From Amycolatopsis deserti (lineage in GTDB: Bacteria > Actinomycetota > Actinomycetes > Mycobacteriales > Pseudonocardiaceae): a DNA stretch of 64,000 nt. Within the stretch, counting starts at the first letter, position 1. Each line of letters opens with the position of its first letter. Made by a program: the position numbers and the translations under genes. Positions 1 through 18,739 of the stretch are shown piece after piece. The notes beneath the pieces are model-generated. The model was given only the letters and a program-made list of their open reading frames with translations, did no database searches and was not told the origin of the DNA. The stretch lies in the NCBI RefSeq assembly GCF_014653945.1, contig NZ_BNAU01000002.1:1-64000 (forward strand), read 5' to 3'.

Positions 1-134
1 CGGCGGCGGTCACCCACTCTACCACCATCGGTGGGAGCTTGGTTCGTGACCCCCCGCCCGGTACCCCGTGCTCCTCGGCCTCTCGGCTCCGGCCCGGTCT
101 CCCTGGCGACGAAAAGAACTTTACATGGTCGGAA

Positions 135-155
135 ACCCCCCTCGAACAGGGGGGT
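135..155 (-). terminator. Hairpin downstream of tyrS, likely terminator
   Basis: A perfect 8-bp inverted repeat (ACCCCCCT / AGGGGGGT) with a 5-nt loop lies 23 nt past the tyrS stop. Read on the minus strand it is followed by a moderately T-containing stretch. It is the only strong hairpin between tyrS and the window edge. Positions 1-134 hold no gene I can support. Confidence 0.55.
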
Positions 156-177
156 CCCTTAACCGCGTTTCCCCTGG

Positions 178-1452
178 TCAGGCCAGCAATTTGACCCCGG
201 CGGTGTTCCGCTTGCCCCGGCGGACCACGAGCCACGTCCCGTGCAGGGCGTCCGTGCGCTCCGGTCGCCACTCCTCGTCGGCGATCTTCGCGTTGTTCAC
301 GTACGCGCCGCCCTCCTTCACGGTGCGCCGGGCCGCGCCCTTGCTGTCGACGAGACCCGTCGCCACGAGCAGGTCGACGATCGTCGGCTCGTCCGCGAGC
401 CGCACCTCACCGACCGGCACCTCGGCCATGACCGCGTCGAGCGTGCGCGCGTCCAGCTCCGCCAGCTCACCGCGGCCGAACAGCGCCTGGCTCGCGGCGA
501 TCACCTGGCGCGTCTGGTCCTCGCCGTGCACCAGCGTGGTCAGCTCCTCGGCGAGCCGGCGCTGCCCGGCCCGCAGGTGCGGCTTCTCCTCGGTCAGGCG
601 CGCGATCTCCTCGATCTCCTCCCGCGGCACGAACGTCAGCATCCGCAGGTACGGCAGGACGTCGGAGTCGGGGACGTTCACGAAGTACTGGAACCACGCG
701 TACGGCGAGGTCATCTCCGGGTCGAGCCAGAGGTTCCCGCCCCCGGTGGACTTGCCGAACTTGCGGCCCTCCGAGTCGGTCACCAGCGGCGTGGTCAGCG
801 CGTGCACGGCCGCGCCGTCGACCTTGCGGATGTAGTCCACCCCGCCGACGATGTTGCCCCACTGGTCGGAACCGCCGATCTGCAGCTTCGTCCCGTACTG
901 GCGGAACAGCCGCAGGTAGTCGTAGGACTGCAGGAGCAGGTAGCTGAACTCGGTGTAGGAGATGCCGTCGGTCGCCAGACGGCGCTTGACCGTCTCGCGC
1001 GCCAGCATCACGTTGACCGAGAAGTGCTTGCCGACGTCGCGCAGGAAGTCCAGCGCGGACACGTCCTTGAACCAGTTGAGGTTGTTCTCCACGATCGCCC
1101 CGGTGGGCGAGTCGTCGAAGTCCACGAACTTCTCTAGCTGCACCCGGATCTTCTCCAGCCGGGCGGCGGTCACCTCGGGCGTGACCAGCGAGCGCTCACC
1201 CACGTCCCGCGGGTCGCCGATCTGGCCGGTCGCTCCCCCGCCGAGCACGATCGGCCGGTGCCCGGCCTGCTGGAACCGCGCGAGCGTCAGCAGCTGGACG
1301 AGGTGGCCGGCGTGCAGGCTCTCCGCGGTCGGGTCGAAGCCGCCATAGAGGGTGAGCGGACCGGCGTCCAGATCCTTCCGCAGCGCATCGAGGTCGGTGG
1401 ACTGCGCGATCAGCCCGCGCCAGGACAGTTCGTCGAGGATGTGTTCGCTCAC
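178..1452 (-). CDS. tyrS: Tyrosine--tRNA ligase
   Basis: Charges tRNA-Tyr with tyrosine in the cytoplasm. This is a class I synthetase of 424 aa, the usual bacterial length. The HIGH signature appears as HAGH (residues 47-50) and the KMSKS loop as KFGKS (231-235). The tyrosine-pocket segment GGSDQWGN lies near 193-200 and an S4-type RNA-binding domain occupies roughly the last 70 residues. The start is GTG, 30 nt after the stop of the upstream glycosylase gene, with a GGAGAG stretch ahead of it. It is the last gene of a long minus-strand run from argC, so it may share transcripts with that run. Function is certain from the motifs. Confidence 0.97.
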   Translation of the reverse strand: MSEHILDELSWRGLIAQSTDLDALRKDLDAGPLTLYGGFDPTAESLHAGHLVQLLTLARFQQAGHRPIVLGGGATGQIGDPRDVGERSLVTPEVTAARLEKIRVQLEKFVDFDDSPTGAIVENNLNWFKDVSALDFLRDVGKHFSVNVMLARETVKRRLATDGISYTEFSYLLLQSYDYLRLFRQYGTKLQIGGSDQWGNIVGGVDYIRKVDGAAVHALTTPLVTDSEGRKFGKSTGGGNLWLDPEMTSPYAWFQYFVNVPDSDVLPYLRMLTFVPREEIEEIARLTEEKPHLRAGQRRLAEELTTLVHGEDQTRQVIAASQALFGRGELAELDARTLDAVMAEVPVGEVRLADEPTIVDLLVATGLVDSKGAARRTVKEGGAYVNNAKIADEEWRPERTDALHGTWLVVRRGKRNTAGVKLLA

Positions 1453-1482
1453 GGCTCGATACTCTCCTACGAGGTCAACCGA

Positions 1483-2102
1483 CTATTTGGCGGGGCGCAC
1501 CCGTCCGCCGCGCCGGTAGAGCGACACCGCGGGCGAGTCGTCGATCCAGAACCGCCACGGCGTGTCCATCGCCGCCGCCACCCCGACGCGCGGGCCGGAC
1601 CGGACGCGCTCGGCGGGGATCTCCTCGCCCGTCAGCAGGCGCACCGGCGAGTCCGGGTCGACCAGGTCGGCGCCGTTGTGCTGGGGGCCGATGCCGAGCG
1701 CGGAGGTCAGCCGGGCCGGGCCGCGGGCCAGTTCGACGTCCCGGCGCGCGGCCTTGCGCCGGGAGCGGGCCAGGTCGGCGCCCGAGGTGACCTCGGCCGC
1801 GCGCAGCAGCACGGCGCCCGCCTCCCCGTCCTCCCGGCCCACCACGTTGGCGCAGAAGTGCATGCCGTAGACGAAGTACACGTACAGGTGACCCGCCGGC
1901 CCCCACATGACGGTGTTGCGCGCGGTGCGCCCGCGGTAGCAGTGCGACGCCGGATCCTCCTCCCCGCGGTAGGCCTCCACCTCGACCAGGCGCGCACGGA
2001 CGGTGCCCTCGGGGCCCGTGGACTCCAGCACCGAGCCGAGCAGCACGTGCGCCAGGTCGACCGGGTCGATCGCCAGCTCCTCGCGCTTGAACAGCCGCCC
2101 GC

Positions 2103-2106
<4 letters not shown>
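1483..2106 (-). CDS. mpg: DNA-3-methyladenine glycosylase (AAG/MPG family)
   Basis: Removes alkylated purines such as 3-methyladenine from DNA as the first step of base-excision repair. The 207-aa protein matches the short bacterial AAG family. The segment with Glu44-Ala45-Tyr46 and His55 corresponds to the active-site Glu/Tyr/His of the human enzyme, followed by the GHLYVYFVYGMHFCANVV core strand. The ATG start overlaps the stop of the upstream VOC gene as ATGA, so translation is probably coupled. The open frame extends much further upstream, but that part runs antiparallel to the VOC and argH codons and is not coding. The mpg-tyrS adjacency is also known from mycobacteria. Confidence 0.93.
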
Positions 2107-4138
<2,032 letters not shown>

Positions 4139-4149
4139 TCAGCCTTCGC

Positions 4150-6782
<2,633 letters not shown>

Positions 6783-6783
<1 letters not shown>

Positions 6784-7693
6784 CAGGACTCCTGTTCGGG
6801 GAGGACCATGGTGCCGATCCCGCGGGAGGTGAAGACCTCCAGCAGGACCGAGTGGGCGATGCGGCCGTCGATGACGTGGGCGCGGCGGGTGCCGCCGCGC
6901 ACCGCGCGCACGCAGGCCTCCATCTTCGGGATCATGCCGCTGGCCAGGGTCGGGAGCAGTTCCTCGAGCCGGTCCACGCGGATCCGGTCGATCAGCGACG
7001 AGCGGTCCGGCCAGTTGGCGTAGAGGCCCTCGACGTCGGTGAGCACGACCAGCTTCTCGGCGTCCAGCGCGGCGGCGAGCGCGCCGGCCGCGGTGTCGGC
7101 GTTGACGTTGTGCACCACGCCGTCGGCGTCCGGGGCCACTGTGGACACCACCGGGATACGGCCGGCGTTGACGATGTCCAGCACCGCGTCCGGGTTGACC
7201 GAGGCGACCTCGCCGACCAGGCCGACGTCGACGGACTCGCCGTTCACGGTCGCCTGTTTGCGTTCGGCGGTGAACAGCTGGGCGTCCTCGCCGGAGATGC
7301 CGACCGCGTACGGGCCGTGGGCGTTGATGAGCCCGACCAGCTCGCGGCTGACCTGGCCGACCAGGACCATGCGGACGATGTCCATCGTCTCCGGGGTGGT
7401 GACGCGCAGGCCGCCGCGGAACTCGCCCTCGATGCCGAGCCGGCTCAGCATCGCGGTGATCTGCGGGCCGCCGCCGTGCACGACGACCGGGCGCAGGCCG
7501 GCCAGCCGCAGGAACACCATGTCCTGGGCGAAGGCGCGCTTGAGCTCGTCGTCGATCATCGCGTTGCCGCCGTACTTGACGACAACGGTGGCGCCGTGGA
7601 AGCGCTGCAGCCAGGGCAGCGCTTCGATCAGCACGCCGGCCTTCTCGGCCGCGGTGGCCATCCGGTCGTCGGCCGCGACCAGTTCGGGAGGAG

Positions 7694-7697
<4 letters not shown>
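6783..7697 (-). CDS. argB: Acetylglutamate kinase
   Basis: Phosphorylates N-acetylglutamate. The 304-aa amino-acid-kinase-fold protein carries the nucleotide-loop segments [10 protein letters not shown] and [10 protein letters not shown], the substrate segment [11 protein letters not shown] and the C-terminal [15 protein letters not shown]. The N-terminal helix of about 25 residues before the kinase core is of the type found in arginine-sensitive hexameric enzymes, so feedback inhibition is likely. The start overlaps the argJ stop (ATGA). Confidence 0.96.
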
Positions 7698-10632
<2,935 letters not shown>

Positions 10633-11108
10633 CGGGCAGGTACTCCCCGCGACGCTCGGGGTCGCAACCCACCCGCGGCAGCCGCGCCCGGATGCCGCCG
10701 GGACTGCGGCCGAGCTCGCGGGCGATGTCCGCCACGCTCTCGCCCGCGATCCACCGCCGCTCGAGTTCCGCGTCGAGTTCCGGCGTCCACGGCCGGCCCT
10801 GGCTGGCCGGCCGGTCGCGTCCTCTCCGCCCGCCCGGATCGGCCAGGGCGGCGTGATGTCGCAAGGTCTCCGACAGCACCGAGCCGAGCGTCTCCGCCGC
10901 ACTGGCGGCGACTTCGATCTGCCCGTCGGCGACGGGCTCGCCCTCGGCTCCGGCGGCGCCGACCCGGATCACGAGCCGGTCGGCGAGGAGGTCACGGTCA
11001 CCGTCCGGCAGCGCGGTGACCTCGATGGAAAAGGTGGTGTTGCCGGCCCGGAGCGTGCTCCGGTGCTCTTGAATGATGTTCATGGCGGGCACGCTAGCGA
11101 CCCCCACC

Positions 11109-11160
11109 GACAATTTTCGGCGCACCGTCCGTCGCGGGGCGGTCGCGGACCGAAATTGTC
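11109..11160. promoter_or_regulatory. Inverted repeat in a divergent intergenic region
   Basis: GACAATTTTCGG (11109-11120) and CCGAAATTGTC (11150-11160) form 11-bp arms around a GC-rich spacer. The AT-rich arms stand out in this genome. The site lies between two divergent genes, about 50 nt before the DUF4240 start and just upstream of the HTH-like gene, a good place for an operator of both. Confidence 0.5.
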
Positions 11161-11210
11161 AGACCCCCCGCCTAACGTTGTTCGCCTCATCACGGACCAC
11201 TGGGGGAGAC

Positions 11211-11762
11211 ATGAGGGAACACCAGTTCTGGCGGCTCGTCACCGGACGGACGGTCGCGGAGATCGGCGAGCTCCTGCGCGGACGGCCGGCGCTGGAGGTC
11301 ATCCGGTTCCACCACCACTTCCGGCGCCTCCACCTGCGCGCCTGCCGGTGGGACGTGTGGACGGCGTTCGGCCTGATCTGCGGCGGCGCCGGAGCGGCCC
11401 AGTTACGCGACGGCGTGTGCTGGCTGATCCTGCGGGGCCGCCGCATCTACCACCGGGTGGTGGTGAACCCGGACGTGCTCGCGGAGTTCCGGATCGACCC
11501 CCTGGAGATCACCCCATCCGGTGATCTTGCGGGCCTGGCCCGGCGGCTGCTGACGCCGCCCGGGTCGGGCGAGGTCGCCGCGGCGTGCGGCGAGGCGATC
11601 GCCGCCATCCTGGGTGAAGCCGGCCCGCACGGATCACCACCTGGTGAGCGCCCCGCGCTCGACGCCGACACGCTGGCGCGCTGCTACCCGCGGCTCACCG
11701 CTCGGTATGGGCTCGTGCCTGAGCCGATCACCGGGCTCACGTCGTCGCGGACGAGCCGATGA
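11211..11762 (+). CDS. DUF4240 domain-containing protein
   Basis: A 183-aa protein with no assigned function. The first 100 residues follow the DUF4240 pattern: an N-terminal FWRLV helix, a long helix ending HHHFRRLHLRACRWDVW, a Gly-rich turn (GLICGGAG), then WLILRGRRIYHRVVVNPDVLAE. The ATG at 11211 has a GGGGGAGA Shine-Dalgarno 4-5 nt ahead, so the longer open frame upstream is not used. The C-terminal 70 residues are variable. It converges with the peptidase gene 56 nt further on. Confidence 0.7.
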   Translation: MREHQFWRLVTGRTVAEIGELLRGRPALEVIRFHHHFRRLHLRACRWDVWTAFGLICGGAGAAQLRDGVCWLILRGRRIYHRVVVNPDVLAEFRIDPLEITPSGDLAGLARRLLTPPGSGEVAAACGEAIAAILGEAGPHGSPPGERPALDADTLARCYPRLTARYGLVPEPITGLTSSRTSR

Positions 11763-11818
11763 GCAACGACGAGCTGCCTCACGCATCCACGCCGGCGCGG
11801 AAGACGAGTCCCGCGCCC

Positions 11819-13399
11819 CTAACGGACCGCGGCCCGCAGAGCCTCGGTCAGCTCGGCCGGTTGTCCGGTGTCCACTCGATCCGCGCGCGTGCCTGGCGCA
11901 CCTTCCGGCACCGGTTCGGGCAATGGTTCGCACACCGCGTCCGGGCCGTTGCCTCGCTGCCGCGGCGGCAGCGCACCGGTGGCGAGGTAGTCCGCGATCC
12001 GGTCGTCCACGCACGCGTTGCCCGAGAGCGAGCCGGCGTGGGTGGTGCCGCCCGGCTCGGCGATCAGGCTCGACTGCGGGAACCGGCGGCGCACCTCCAG
12101 GTTCCCGGTGAACGGGGTGGCGGCGTCCAGCTCCTCCCCGATCAGCAGGGCGCCCGCCACACCGCGGCCGTCGACGTCGACCGGCTTGCCCGCGGGCGCC
12201 GGCCAGGTGCGGCACGGGGCGTTGTACCAGGCGTTGCCCCACGTCTCGAACGGCGCCTTCGCGTAGGTGATCCAGTTGTCGACCTTCCACGTGGTCCAGT
12301 TCCGCGGCCACGGGGCGTCGGTGCACTGCACGGCGTTGTAGACGGCGAACCCGTTGTCGTCGCCGGGCGAGTTCGTGTTGTCGTACCGGGTCTTGAGCGT
12401 CTGCCAGTCGCGCTGGTGCACCCAGCCGGCGAAAGCCCCGGCCAGGTCCACCCACGTCGACTGGTAGTACCCGGCCTGCAGGAAGATGTCGGTCCACTCG
12501 GCCGGACCGATCACGCCACCCGCCGGCGCCCGGGTCAGCTCACGCTGCTGGGCGTACCACAGGTCCTCGACGGCCTTGCCCGTCGTGCCCAGGTGGTACA
12601 CCGCGTCGTGGCGGGCGATCCAGTCGAAGTAGACCTTGATGTTGCGGTCGAAGGCGACGTCCTGGTCCAGGTTGGCCTGGTAGAAGACCTTCCGCGGATC
12701 GACGTTGCTGTCCAGCACCATCCGCCGCACCCGCTGCGGGTACAGCGTCGCGTACACCTGGCCCAGATAGGTGCCGTAGGAGAAGCCGTAGTAGTTGATC
12801 TGCTCCGCGCCCAGCGCCTTGCGCAGGCTGTCCAGGTCCCGCGCCACGTCGGTGGTGCGCATGTGCCGCAGCAGCGGGCCGTTCTTCTCGCACGCCGCCG
12901 CGTAGTCGGCGGAGGTCTGCAGCCACGTCCGTTCCAGTTCCGGCGTGCTCGGCACGTAGGCGGGCCGGTTGTAGCGGAAGTGGTCGGGATCGCAGGACAG
13001 CGCCGGGCGGCTCGATCCCACGCCCCGTGGGTCGAAGCCGATCCAGTCGTAGGAGTCGCCGGCGTCCTTCGGCACGGCCCGGCCGAGCGCGGACAGCCCG
13101 AGACCGGAGCCGCCGGGGCCGCCCGGATTGACGAGCATCACGCCCTGGTAGTCGGTGCTCGTGTGGCGCACCCGCGAGACCGCGAGCGAGATCTTCGCGC
13201 CGGCGGGATCCTGGTAGTCCAAGGGCACCTCGAGGAACCCGCATTCGGCACCGGCGCGCGCCAGGCCCGCGGAACCACATGGTTCCCAGCTGATCGGGGC
13301 CGGGGTGAACTGCGGCGGGGCCGCGGCGGCCGCGGGCACCGCCACCAGACAGCTCGCCAGCGCACCGGCCGCGAGGATCGCGGGCACGAGCTTGCTCAC
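11819..13399 (-). CDS. Secreted alpha/beta-hydrolase, TAP-like tripeptidyl aminopeptidase family (S33)
   Basis: A 526-aa exported serine hydrolase resembling the Streptomyces tripeptidyl aminopeptidases. The first 27 residues form a signal peptide (hydrophobic stretch ending in AVPAAAAA). The oxyanion loop NPGGPGGSG, the nucleophile elbow GFSYGT, the acid region GEELDAATPF and the C-terminal His in GGTTHAGSL are all present, so it should be active. The GTG at 13399 has an AAGGAG site 5 nt upstream. Likely role: trimming peptides outside the membrane; the substrate is inferred from family only. Confidence 0.88.
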   Translation of the reverse strand: MSKLVPAILAAGALASCLVAVPAAAAAPPQFTPAPISWEPCGSAGLARAGAECGFLEVPLDYQDPAGAKISLAVSRVRHTSTDYQGVMLVNPGGPGGSGLGLSALGRAVPKDAGDSYDWIGFDPRGVGSSRPALSCDPDHFRYNRPAYVPSTPELERTWLQTSADYAAACEKNGPLLRHMRTTDVARDLDSLRKALGAEQINYYGFSYGTYLGQVYATLYPQRVRRMVLDSNVDPRKVFYQANLDQDVAFDRNIKVYFDWIARHDAVYHLGTTGKAVEDLWYAQQRELTRAPAGGVIGPAEWTDIFLQAGYYQSTWVDLAGAFAGWVHQRDWQTLKTRYDNTNSPGDDNGFAVYNAVQCTDAPWPRNWTTWKVDNWITYAKAPFETWGNAWYNAPCRTWPAPAGKPVDVDGRGVAGALLIGEELDAATPFTGNLEVRRRFPQSSLIAEPGGTTHAGSLSGNACVDDRIADYLATGALPPRQRGNGPDAVCEPLPEPVPEGAPGTRADRVDTGQPAELTEALRAAVR

Positions 13400-13520
13400 A
13401 GTGCTCCTTCTCGTCGACAGTGCGGTCAGAACCTCACCACAAGATCGTGGATCACGGCGCTTTCCGCCAGCCGACTCGCGGCGGAACCCGGGATGCCACC
13501 CGACGGAGACGGGAGCTCGG

Positions 13521-14222
13521 ATGGACGAAGCGGACGAACTGGTCCAGGCCGCGCGGTCGGGGCTGGCGGAGCTGGCCGATCCGGTGAAGGCGCCGGAGAT
13601 GCGCCGGTACATGAAGTCCGAGATGGACTTCCTGGGAGTGCCGAAACCGGAGCGGGCCAAGCTGGCGCGGCGCGTCTTCGGCGAGCATCCGCTGCCGGAC
13701 CGGGAATCCTTCGTCGCGGCGGTGCGGACCCTGTGGCGGGAGGCCAACTTCCGGGAGGAGCGTTACCTGGCGATCGACCTCACCGGCCACCGGCCGTACG
13801 CGCGGTGGCAGGACCACGAGCTGGTGCCGCTCTACGAGGAGATGATCGTCACGGGAGCCTGGTGGGACTACGTGGACGAGATCGCCATCCGCCGCATCGG
13901 GCCGATCCTGCGGGCCGATCGGGACCGGGTGACGCCGGTGCTGCGGCAGTGGGCGCGCGACGCGGACAGGTGGCGGCGCCGGGCCGCGGTGATCTGCCAG
14001 GTGACTGCCAAGGCGGACACCGACCGCGACCTGCTGACCGCGGCGATCGAGGCCAACCAGGCCGACCGGGACTTCTTCCTGCGCAAGGGGATCGGCTGGG
14101 CGTTGCGCGACTACGCGCGCACGGAACCGGACTGGGTGCGTGCCTTCGTCGAGGCGCATCCCGCACTGTCGCCGTTGTCAGTGCGGGAAGCGCTCAAACA
14201 CCTCGGCGGTGGATCCGGCTAG
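13521..14222 (+). CDS. DNA alkylation repair protein, AlkD family
   Basis: A 233-aa HEAT-like-repeat DNA glycosylase that excises N3/N7-alkylated purines. The conserved GAWWDYVDEIA and the C-terminal LRKGIGWALRDYA carry the Trp/Asp/Arg residues that line the DNA face in AlkD. The ATG at 13521 has a GGGAG stretch ahead; the open frame upstream of it overlaps the divergent peptidase and is not used. It is the second alkylation-repair glycosylase in this window, with Mpg. Its last 4 nt overlap the convergent pheT end. Confidence 0.88.
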   Translation: MDEADELVQAARSGLAELADPVKAPEMRRYMKSEMDFLGVPKPERAKLARRVFGEHPLPDRESFVAAVRTLWREANFREERYLAIDLTGHRPYARWQDHELVPLYEEMIVTGAWWDYVDEIAIRRIGPILRADRDRVTPVLRQWARDADRWRRRAAVICQVTAKADTDRDLLTAAIEANQADRDFFLRKGIGWALRDYARTEPDWVRAFVEAHPALSPLSVREALKHLGGGSG

Positions 14223-16738
14223 GCCCGCAGCTCCGCGCCGTAGCGCGAGCCGGCTTCGGCGACAGCGGCGTCGCGCGCCTGCGTCGCCTCCTCCACGGTG
14301 AGCGTGCGGTCCGGGGCGCGGAAGCGCAGCTTGTAGGCCAGCGACCGCTTGCCGTCGCCGACCTGGTCGCCGGTGTAGACGTCGAACAGCGAGGTGTCCT
14401 CGAGCAGGTCGCCGCCCCCGGCCACCAGCGCCTCCGCCAGGTCACTGGCAGGGACCTTCGCGTCGACGACCAGCGCGACGTCGAGCAGCACCGGCGGGTA
14501 CGGCGAGATCACCGGGGCCGGCCTGCGCTCACGCAGCGGGATCGCGTCCAGGTCGAGTTCCATCGCGACGGTCCGCTTGGGCAGGCCGAGCGCCTCGATC
14601 ACCTTGGGGTGCAGCTCACCGGCGTGCCCCACCGGCCAGTCGCCGACGAGGAGCTCGGCGCACCGGCCGGGGTGCCACGGTGCCAGCTCGGCGTTGCGCA
14701 CGCGCAGCTCGACACCGGCGGCCTGACCGACCAGGCGCGCGGCCTGGACGGCGTCCGCCCAGCCGGCCTGCTCGCCCTTGCCCCACCAGCCGGCCTGCTC
14801 GCGCTGACCGGCGAGCACGACCGCGACGTGCTGCGGCTGGGCCGGCACCGCCGCTTCCAGCTGCGCCAGGTCCTCGTCCGACGGGCGTCCCGCGACACCC
14901 AGCTCCGGCATCGGGACGGGGCTCGCGCCGGGCAGGACGACCTGTCCGATGTGGAACAGCGCGAGGTCCTTGAAGCCACGGGATGCGTTGCGCTGCAACG
15001 CCTCCAGCAGGCCGGGCAGCAGGGTCGTCGCCAGCCGGTCCTTGTCGGCCTCCAGCGGGTTCCGCACCCGCACCGTCTTGCGGCGCACGTCGTCGGCGGG
15101 CAGGCCGAACGCGTCCCACACCGAATCGCCGACGAACGGGAACGGCTGGACCTCGACGTAGCCCGCCTCCGCCAGGGCGCGGGACACGGTGCGGCGGCGC
15201 CGCTGGGCGGCGGTCAGACCGGTGCCGGCCGGGGCGGTGGGCAGGACCGACGGGATGCTGTCGTAGCCCTCGAGCCGCAGCACCTCCTCGACGAGGTCGG
15301 CGGGCTGCTTCAGGTCGCCACGCCAGCTCGGCGGGGTCGCGGTCACCGTCGCGACGCCGTCGTCACCCGCGCCGACCGTGACCTTGCACCCGACCTGGTT
15401 CAGCCGCCGGACGGTCACCCCGCGGTCGTAGCGGACGCCCGCGATCTGGTCGGGCAGGCTGATCGGCATGGTGATGGGCGACGGCGGCTCGACGGCCCCG
15501 ACGTCGGTGCGGCCGGGCTGGATGCTGCCGTCGCCGTAGGTGCGCAGCAGCCGGGAGGCCCGCTCCACCGCGGCCGCGCAGACCTGCGGGTCGGTGAACC
15601 GCTCGAACCGCTTGGCTGCCTCGGAGAACAACTTGTGCCGCCGCGCGGTGCGGCTGATCGACGGCGGGTCCCAGTGGGCGCCCTCGATCAGGACGTCGGT
15701 GCTCTCGGTGCTGATCTCGGTGCTCGCGCCGCCCATGGTGCCGGCCAGCGACACCGGGCCGCGCTCGTCGGCGATCACGACGTCGTCGGCGTCGAGCGTG
15801 CGCTCCACGTCGTCGAGGGTGGTGAGCTTCTCCCCCGGCTTCGCGCGCCGGACGACCAGACCGCCCTGCAGCGACGCGGTGTCCCACGCGTGCAGCGGCT
15901 GGCCGAGCTCGAGCATCACGTAGTTGGTGACGTCCACGGCCAGCGAGATCGACCGGATCCCCGCCAGCAGGAGGCGGCGGCGCATCCACCACGGGGTCGG
16001 GGCGCCGGCGTCGAGACCGGTCACCCGGCGCACGACGAACCGGTCGCAGCCGGTGGGGTCTTCGATCTCGACCGGCCAGGCCTCGCCCTCGGCGGCGGGC
16101 AGGTCGAGCGCGGCCGGGTCGCCGAAGGGCACGTCGAGCGCGGCGGCCAGCTCGCGCGCCAGCCCGCGGACCGACAGGGCGTACCCGCGGTCGGGAGTGG
16201 GCGTCAGGTCCAGCACGGTGTCGCCGAGACCGAGGACCTCGTGGCCGGAGTCGCCGGGGCTAGCCGTGGACGGCGGGAGCACCAGGATGCCGGTGTGGTC
16301 CTCGCCCAGGCCCAGCTCGCGCGCCGAGCAGATCATGCCGTCGCTGACGCGGCCGTAGGTCTTGCGCGCGGAGATCTCGAACGGCCCGGGCAGCACTGTG
16401 CCGGGCAGCGCCACGACGACCAGGTCGCCCTCGACGAAGTTGGTCGCCCCGCAGACGATGCCGCGGGTGCGGATGCCGGACGGGCCCTCGTTGTCCGCGG
16501 GCTCGTCTTCGGAGGCCTCCTCGCCGACGTCGACCCGGCAGAACCGGATCGGCTTCTTGAAGCCGGTCAGCTCCTCGATCTCGGCGACGCGACCGACCAC
16601 GAGCGGCCCGGTGACCTGGTCGAGCGGGCGGACCTCGTCGACCTCGATGCCGATGCGGACGAAGGCCTCGGCCAGCTCCTGCGGTCCGACCTCGCCGGCA
16701 TCCAGATGCTCGAGCAGCCAGCTGACGGGGACTCGCAC
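14219..16738 (-). CDS. pheT: Phenylalanine--tRNA ligase beta subunit
   Basis: Beta chain of the alpha2-beta2 enzyme; it recognises the tRNA and edits mis-charged tyrosine. At 839 aa it has normal length, with an N-terminal tRNA-binding (EMAP-like) domain around 40-150, the B3/4 editing region, the B5 domain, the class-II-like core and a C-terminal ferredoxin-fold anticodon-binding domain (about 745-839). Its GTG start directly abuts the pheS stop with no spacer, so the two subunits are co-translated. Confidence 0.96.
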   Translation of the reverse strand: MRVPVSWLLEHLDAGEVGPQELAEAFVRIGIEVDEVRPLDQVTGPLVVGRVAEIEELTGFKKPIRFCRVDVGEEASEDEPADNEGPSGIRTRGIVCGATNFVEGDLVVVALPGTVLPGPFEISARKTYGRVSDGMICSARELGLGEDHTGILVLPPSTASPGDSGHEVLGLGDTVLDLTPTPDRGYALSVRGLARELAAALDVPFGDPAALDLPAAEGEAWPVEIEDPTGCDRFVVRRVTGLDAGAPTPWWMRRRLLLAGIRSISLAVDVTNYVMLELGQPLHAWDTASLQGGLVVRRAKPGEKLTTLDDVERTLDADDVVIADERGPVSLAGTMGGASTEISTESTDVLIEGAHWDPPSISRTARRHKLFSEAAKRFERFTDPQVCAAAVERASRLLRTYGDGSIQPGRTDVGAVEPPSPITMPISLPDQIAGVRYDRGVTVRRLNQVGCKVTVGAGDDGVATVTATPPSWRGDLKQPADLVEEVLRLEGYDSIPSVLPTAPAGTGLTAAQRRRRTVSRALAEAGYVEVQPFPFVGDSVWDAFGLPADDVRRKTVRVRNPLEADKDRLATTLLPGLLEALQRNASRGFKDLALFHIGQVVLPGASPVPMPELGVAGRPSDEDLAQLEAAVPAQPQHVAVVLAGQREQAGWWGKGEQAGWADAVQAARLVGQAAGVELRVRNAELAPWHPGRCAELLVGDWPVGHAGELHPKVIEALGLPKRTVAMELDLDAIPLRERRPAPVISPYPPVLLDVALVVDAKVPASDLAEALVAGGGDLLEDTSLFDVYTGDQVGDGKRSLAYKLRFRAPDRTLTVEEATQARDAAVAEAGSRYGAELRA

Positions 16739-17860
<1,122 letters not shown>

Positions 17861-17902
17861 TTACCGGTGGATTCTAGGCGATCGCGATCCGGCACCGGCG
17901 CG

Positions 17903-18739
17903 TCACCCGGCCGGACAACGGGCCGCCATCGCGCTGGTGTACAGGCACACGGCGGCCGCCGTGGCCAGGTTGAGGCTCTCCGCCGCGCCGTAGAGCGGAA
18001 TCCGGACCGGAAGGTCGACCGCGGAGAGGACCTCGGCGGAGAGCCCGTGGGCCTCGTTGCCGAAGACCCACGCGGTCGGGGCGGCGGCGTCGATCGATCC
18101 CAGCTCGGTCTCGGCGTAGCCGTGGGCGCCGAGCAGGCGCAGCCCGGCCGCGCGGCAAGCGGCGAGCGCGGCGGCGGTGTCCCGCACGCGTGTGAGTGGG
18201 AGGTGGAAGACGCTGCCCGCGGAGGCGCGGACGCACTTGCCGTTGTGCGGGTCGACGCTGTCGCCGGTGAGGATGACCGCGTCGGCGCCGGCGGCGTCGG
18301 CGACCCGGATGACGGTGCCGGCGTTGCCGGGGTCGGCCACGCCGTCCAGCACCGCGACCAGCCGCGCGGTGCCGTCGAGCAGGCCCTCGAGGGGCCGGTC
18401 GAGCAGGGAGCAGACCGCGACGATGCCCTGCGGGGTCACGGTTTCCGACAGCCCGGCGGCGGCCCGGTCGGTGATCGGCGAGACGCGCACGCCCGCCTCA
18501 CCAGCGGCGGCGACCAGGTCCGGGTGGGCTTGCGCGGCGCGTTCGGTGACGAACAGCTCGTGCACGGCACCGGGGTCGCGGGCCAGGGCCGCGCCGACGG
18601 CGTTTGCGCCCTCGGCGAGGAACCGGCCCGTCTTGTCGCGCTCGGCGCGGCGCGTCAGGCGCCGCGCAGCGACGACCCGGGGGGTCCGTTCGGTGAACGG
18701 AGCCGCCCCGGGCCGGGTCAGATCGGCGTGCTTGCTCAG
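17903..18739 (-). CDS. tsnR: TrmH/SpoU-family RNA 2'-O-methyltransferase, apparent CTG start
   Basis: SPOUT methyltransferase, probably of 23S rRNA, 278 aa. The trefoil-knot motifs are present: [16 protein letters not shown], then [12 protein letters not shown], then [19 protein letters not shown]. There is no ATG, GTG or TTG between the rplT stop and the conserved N-terminus; the nearest is a GTG 204 nt upstream, deep inside rplT. The CTG at 18739 overlaps the rplT stop as CTGA, copying the ATGA/GTGA pattern used elsewhere here, so I take it as the start. Position after infC-rpmI-rplT matches the mycobacterial tsnR locus. Confidence 0.88.
   Translation of the reverse strand: MSKHADLTRPGAAPFTERTPRVVAARRLTRRAERDKTGRFLAEGANAVGAALARDPGAVHELFVTERAAQAHPDLVAAAGEAGVRVSPITDRAAAGLSETVTPQGIVAVCSLLDRPLEGLLDGTARLVAVLDGVADPGNAGTVIRVADAAGADAVILTGDSVDPHNGKCVRASAGSVFHLPLTRVRDTAAALAACRAAGLRLLGAHGYAETELGSIDAAAPTAWVFGNEAHGLSAEVLSAVDLPVRIPLYGAAESLNLATAAAVCLYTSAMAARCPAG

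Noticed and set aside
1..134. A possible rRNA leader or promoter downstream of tyrS
   Set aside because: In some actinobacteria rRNA operons lie near here, but I see no rRNA sequence or clear promoter in this short edge.
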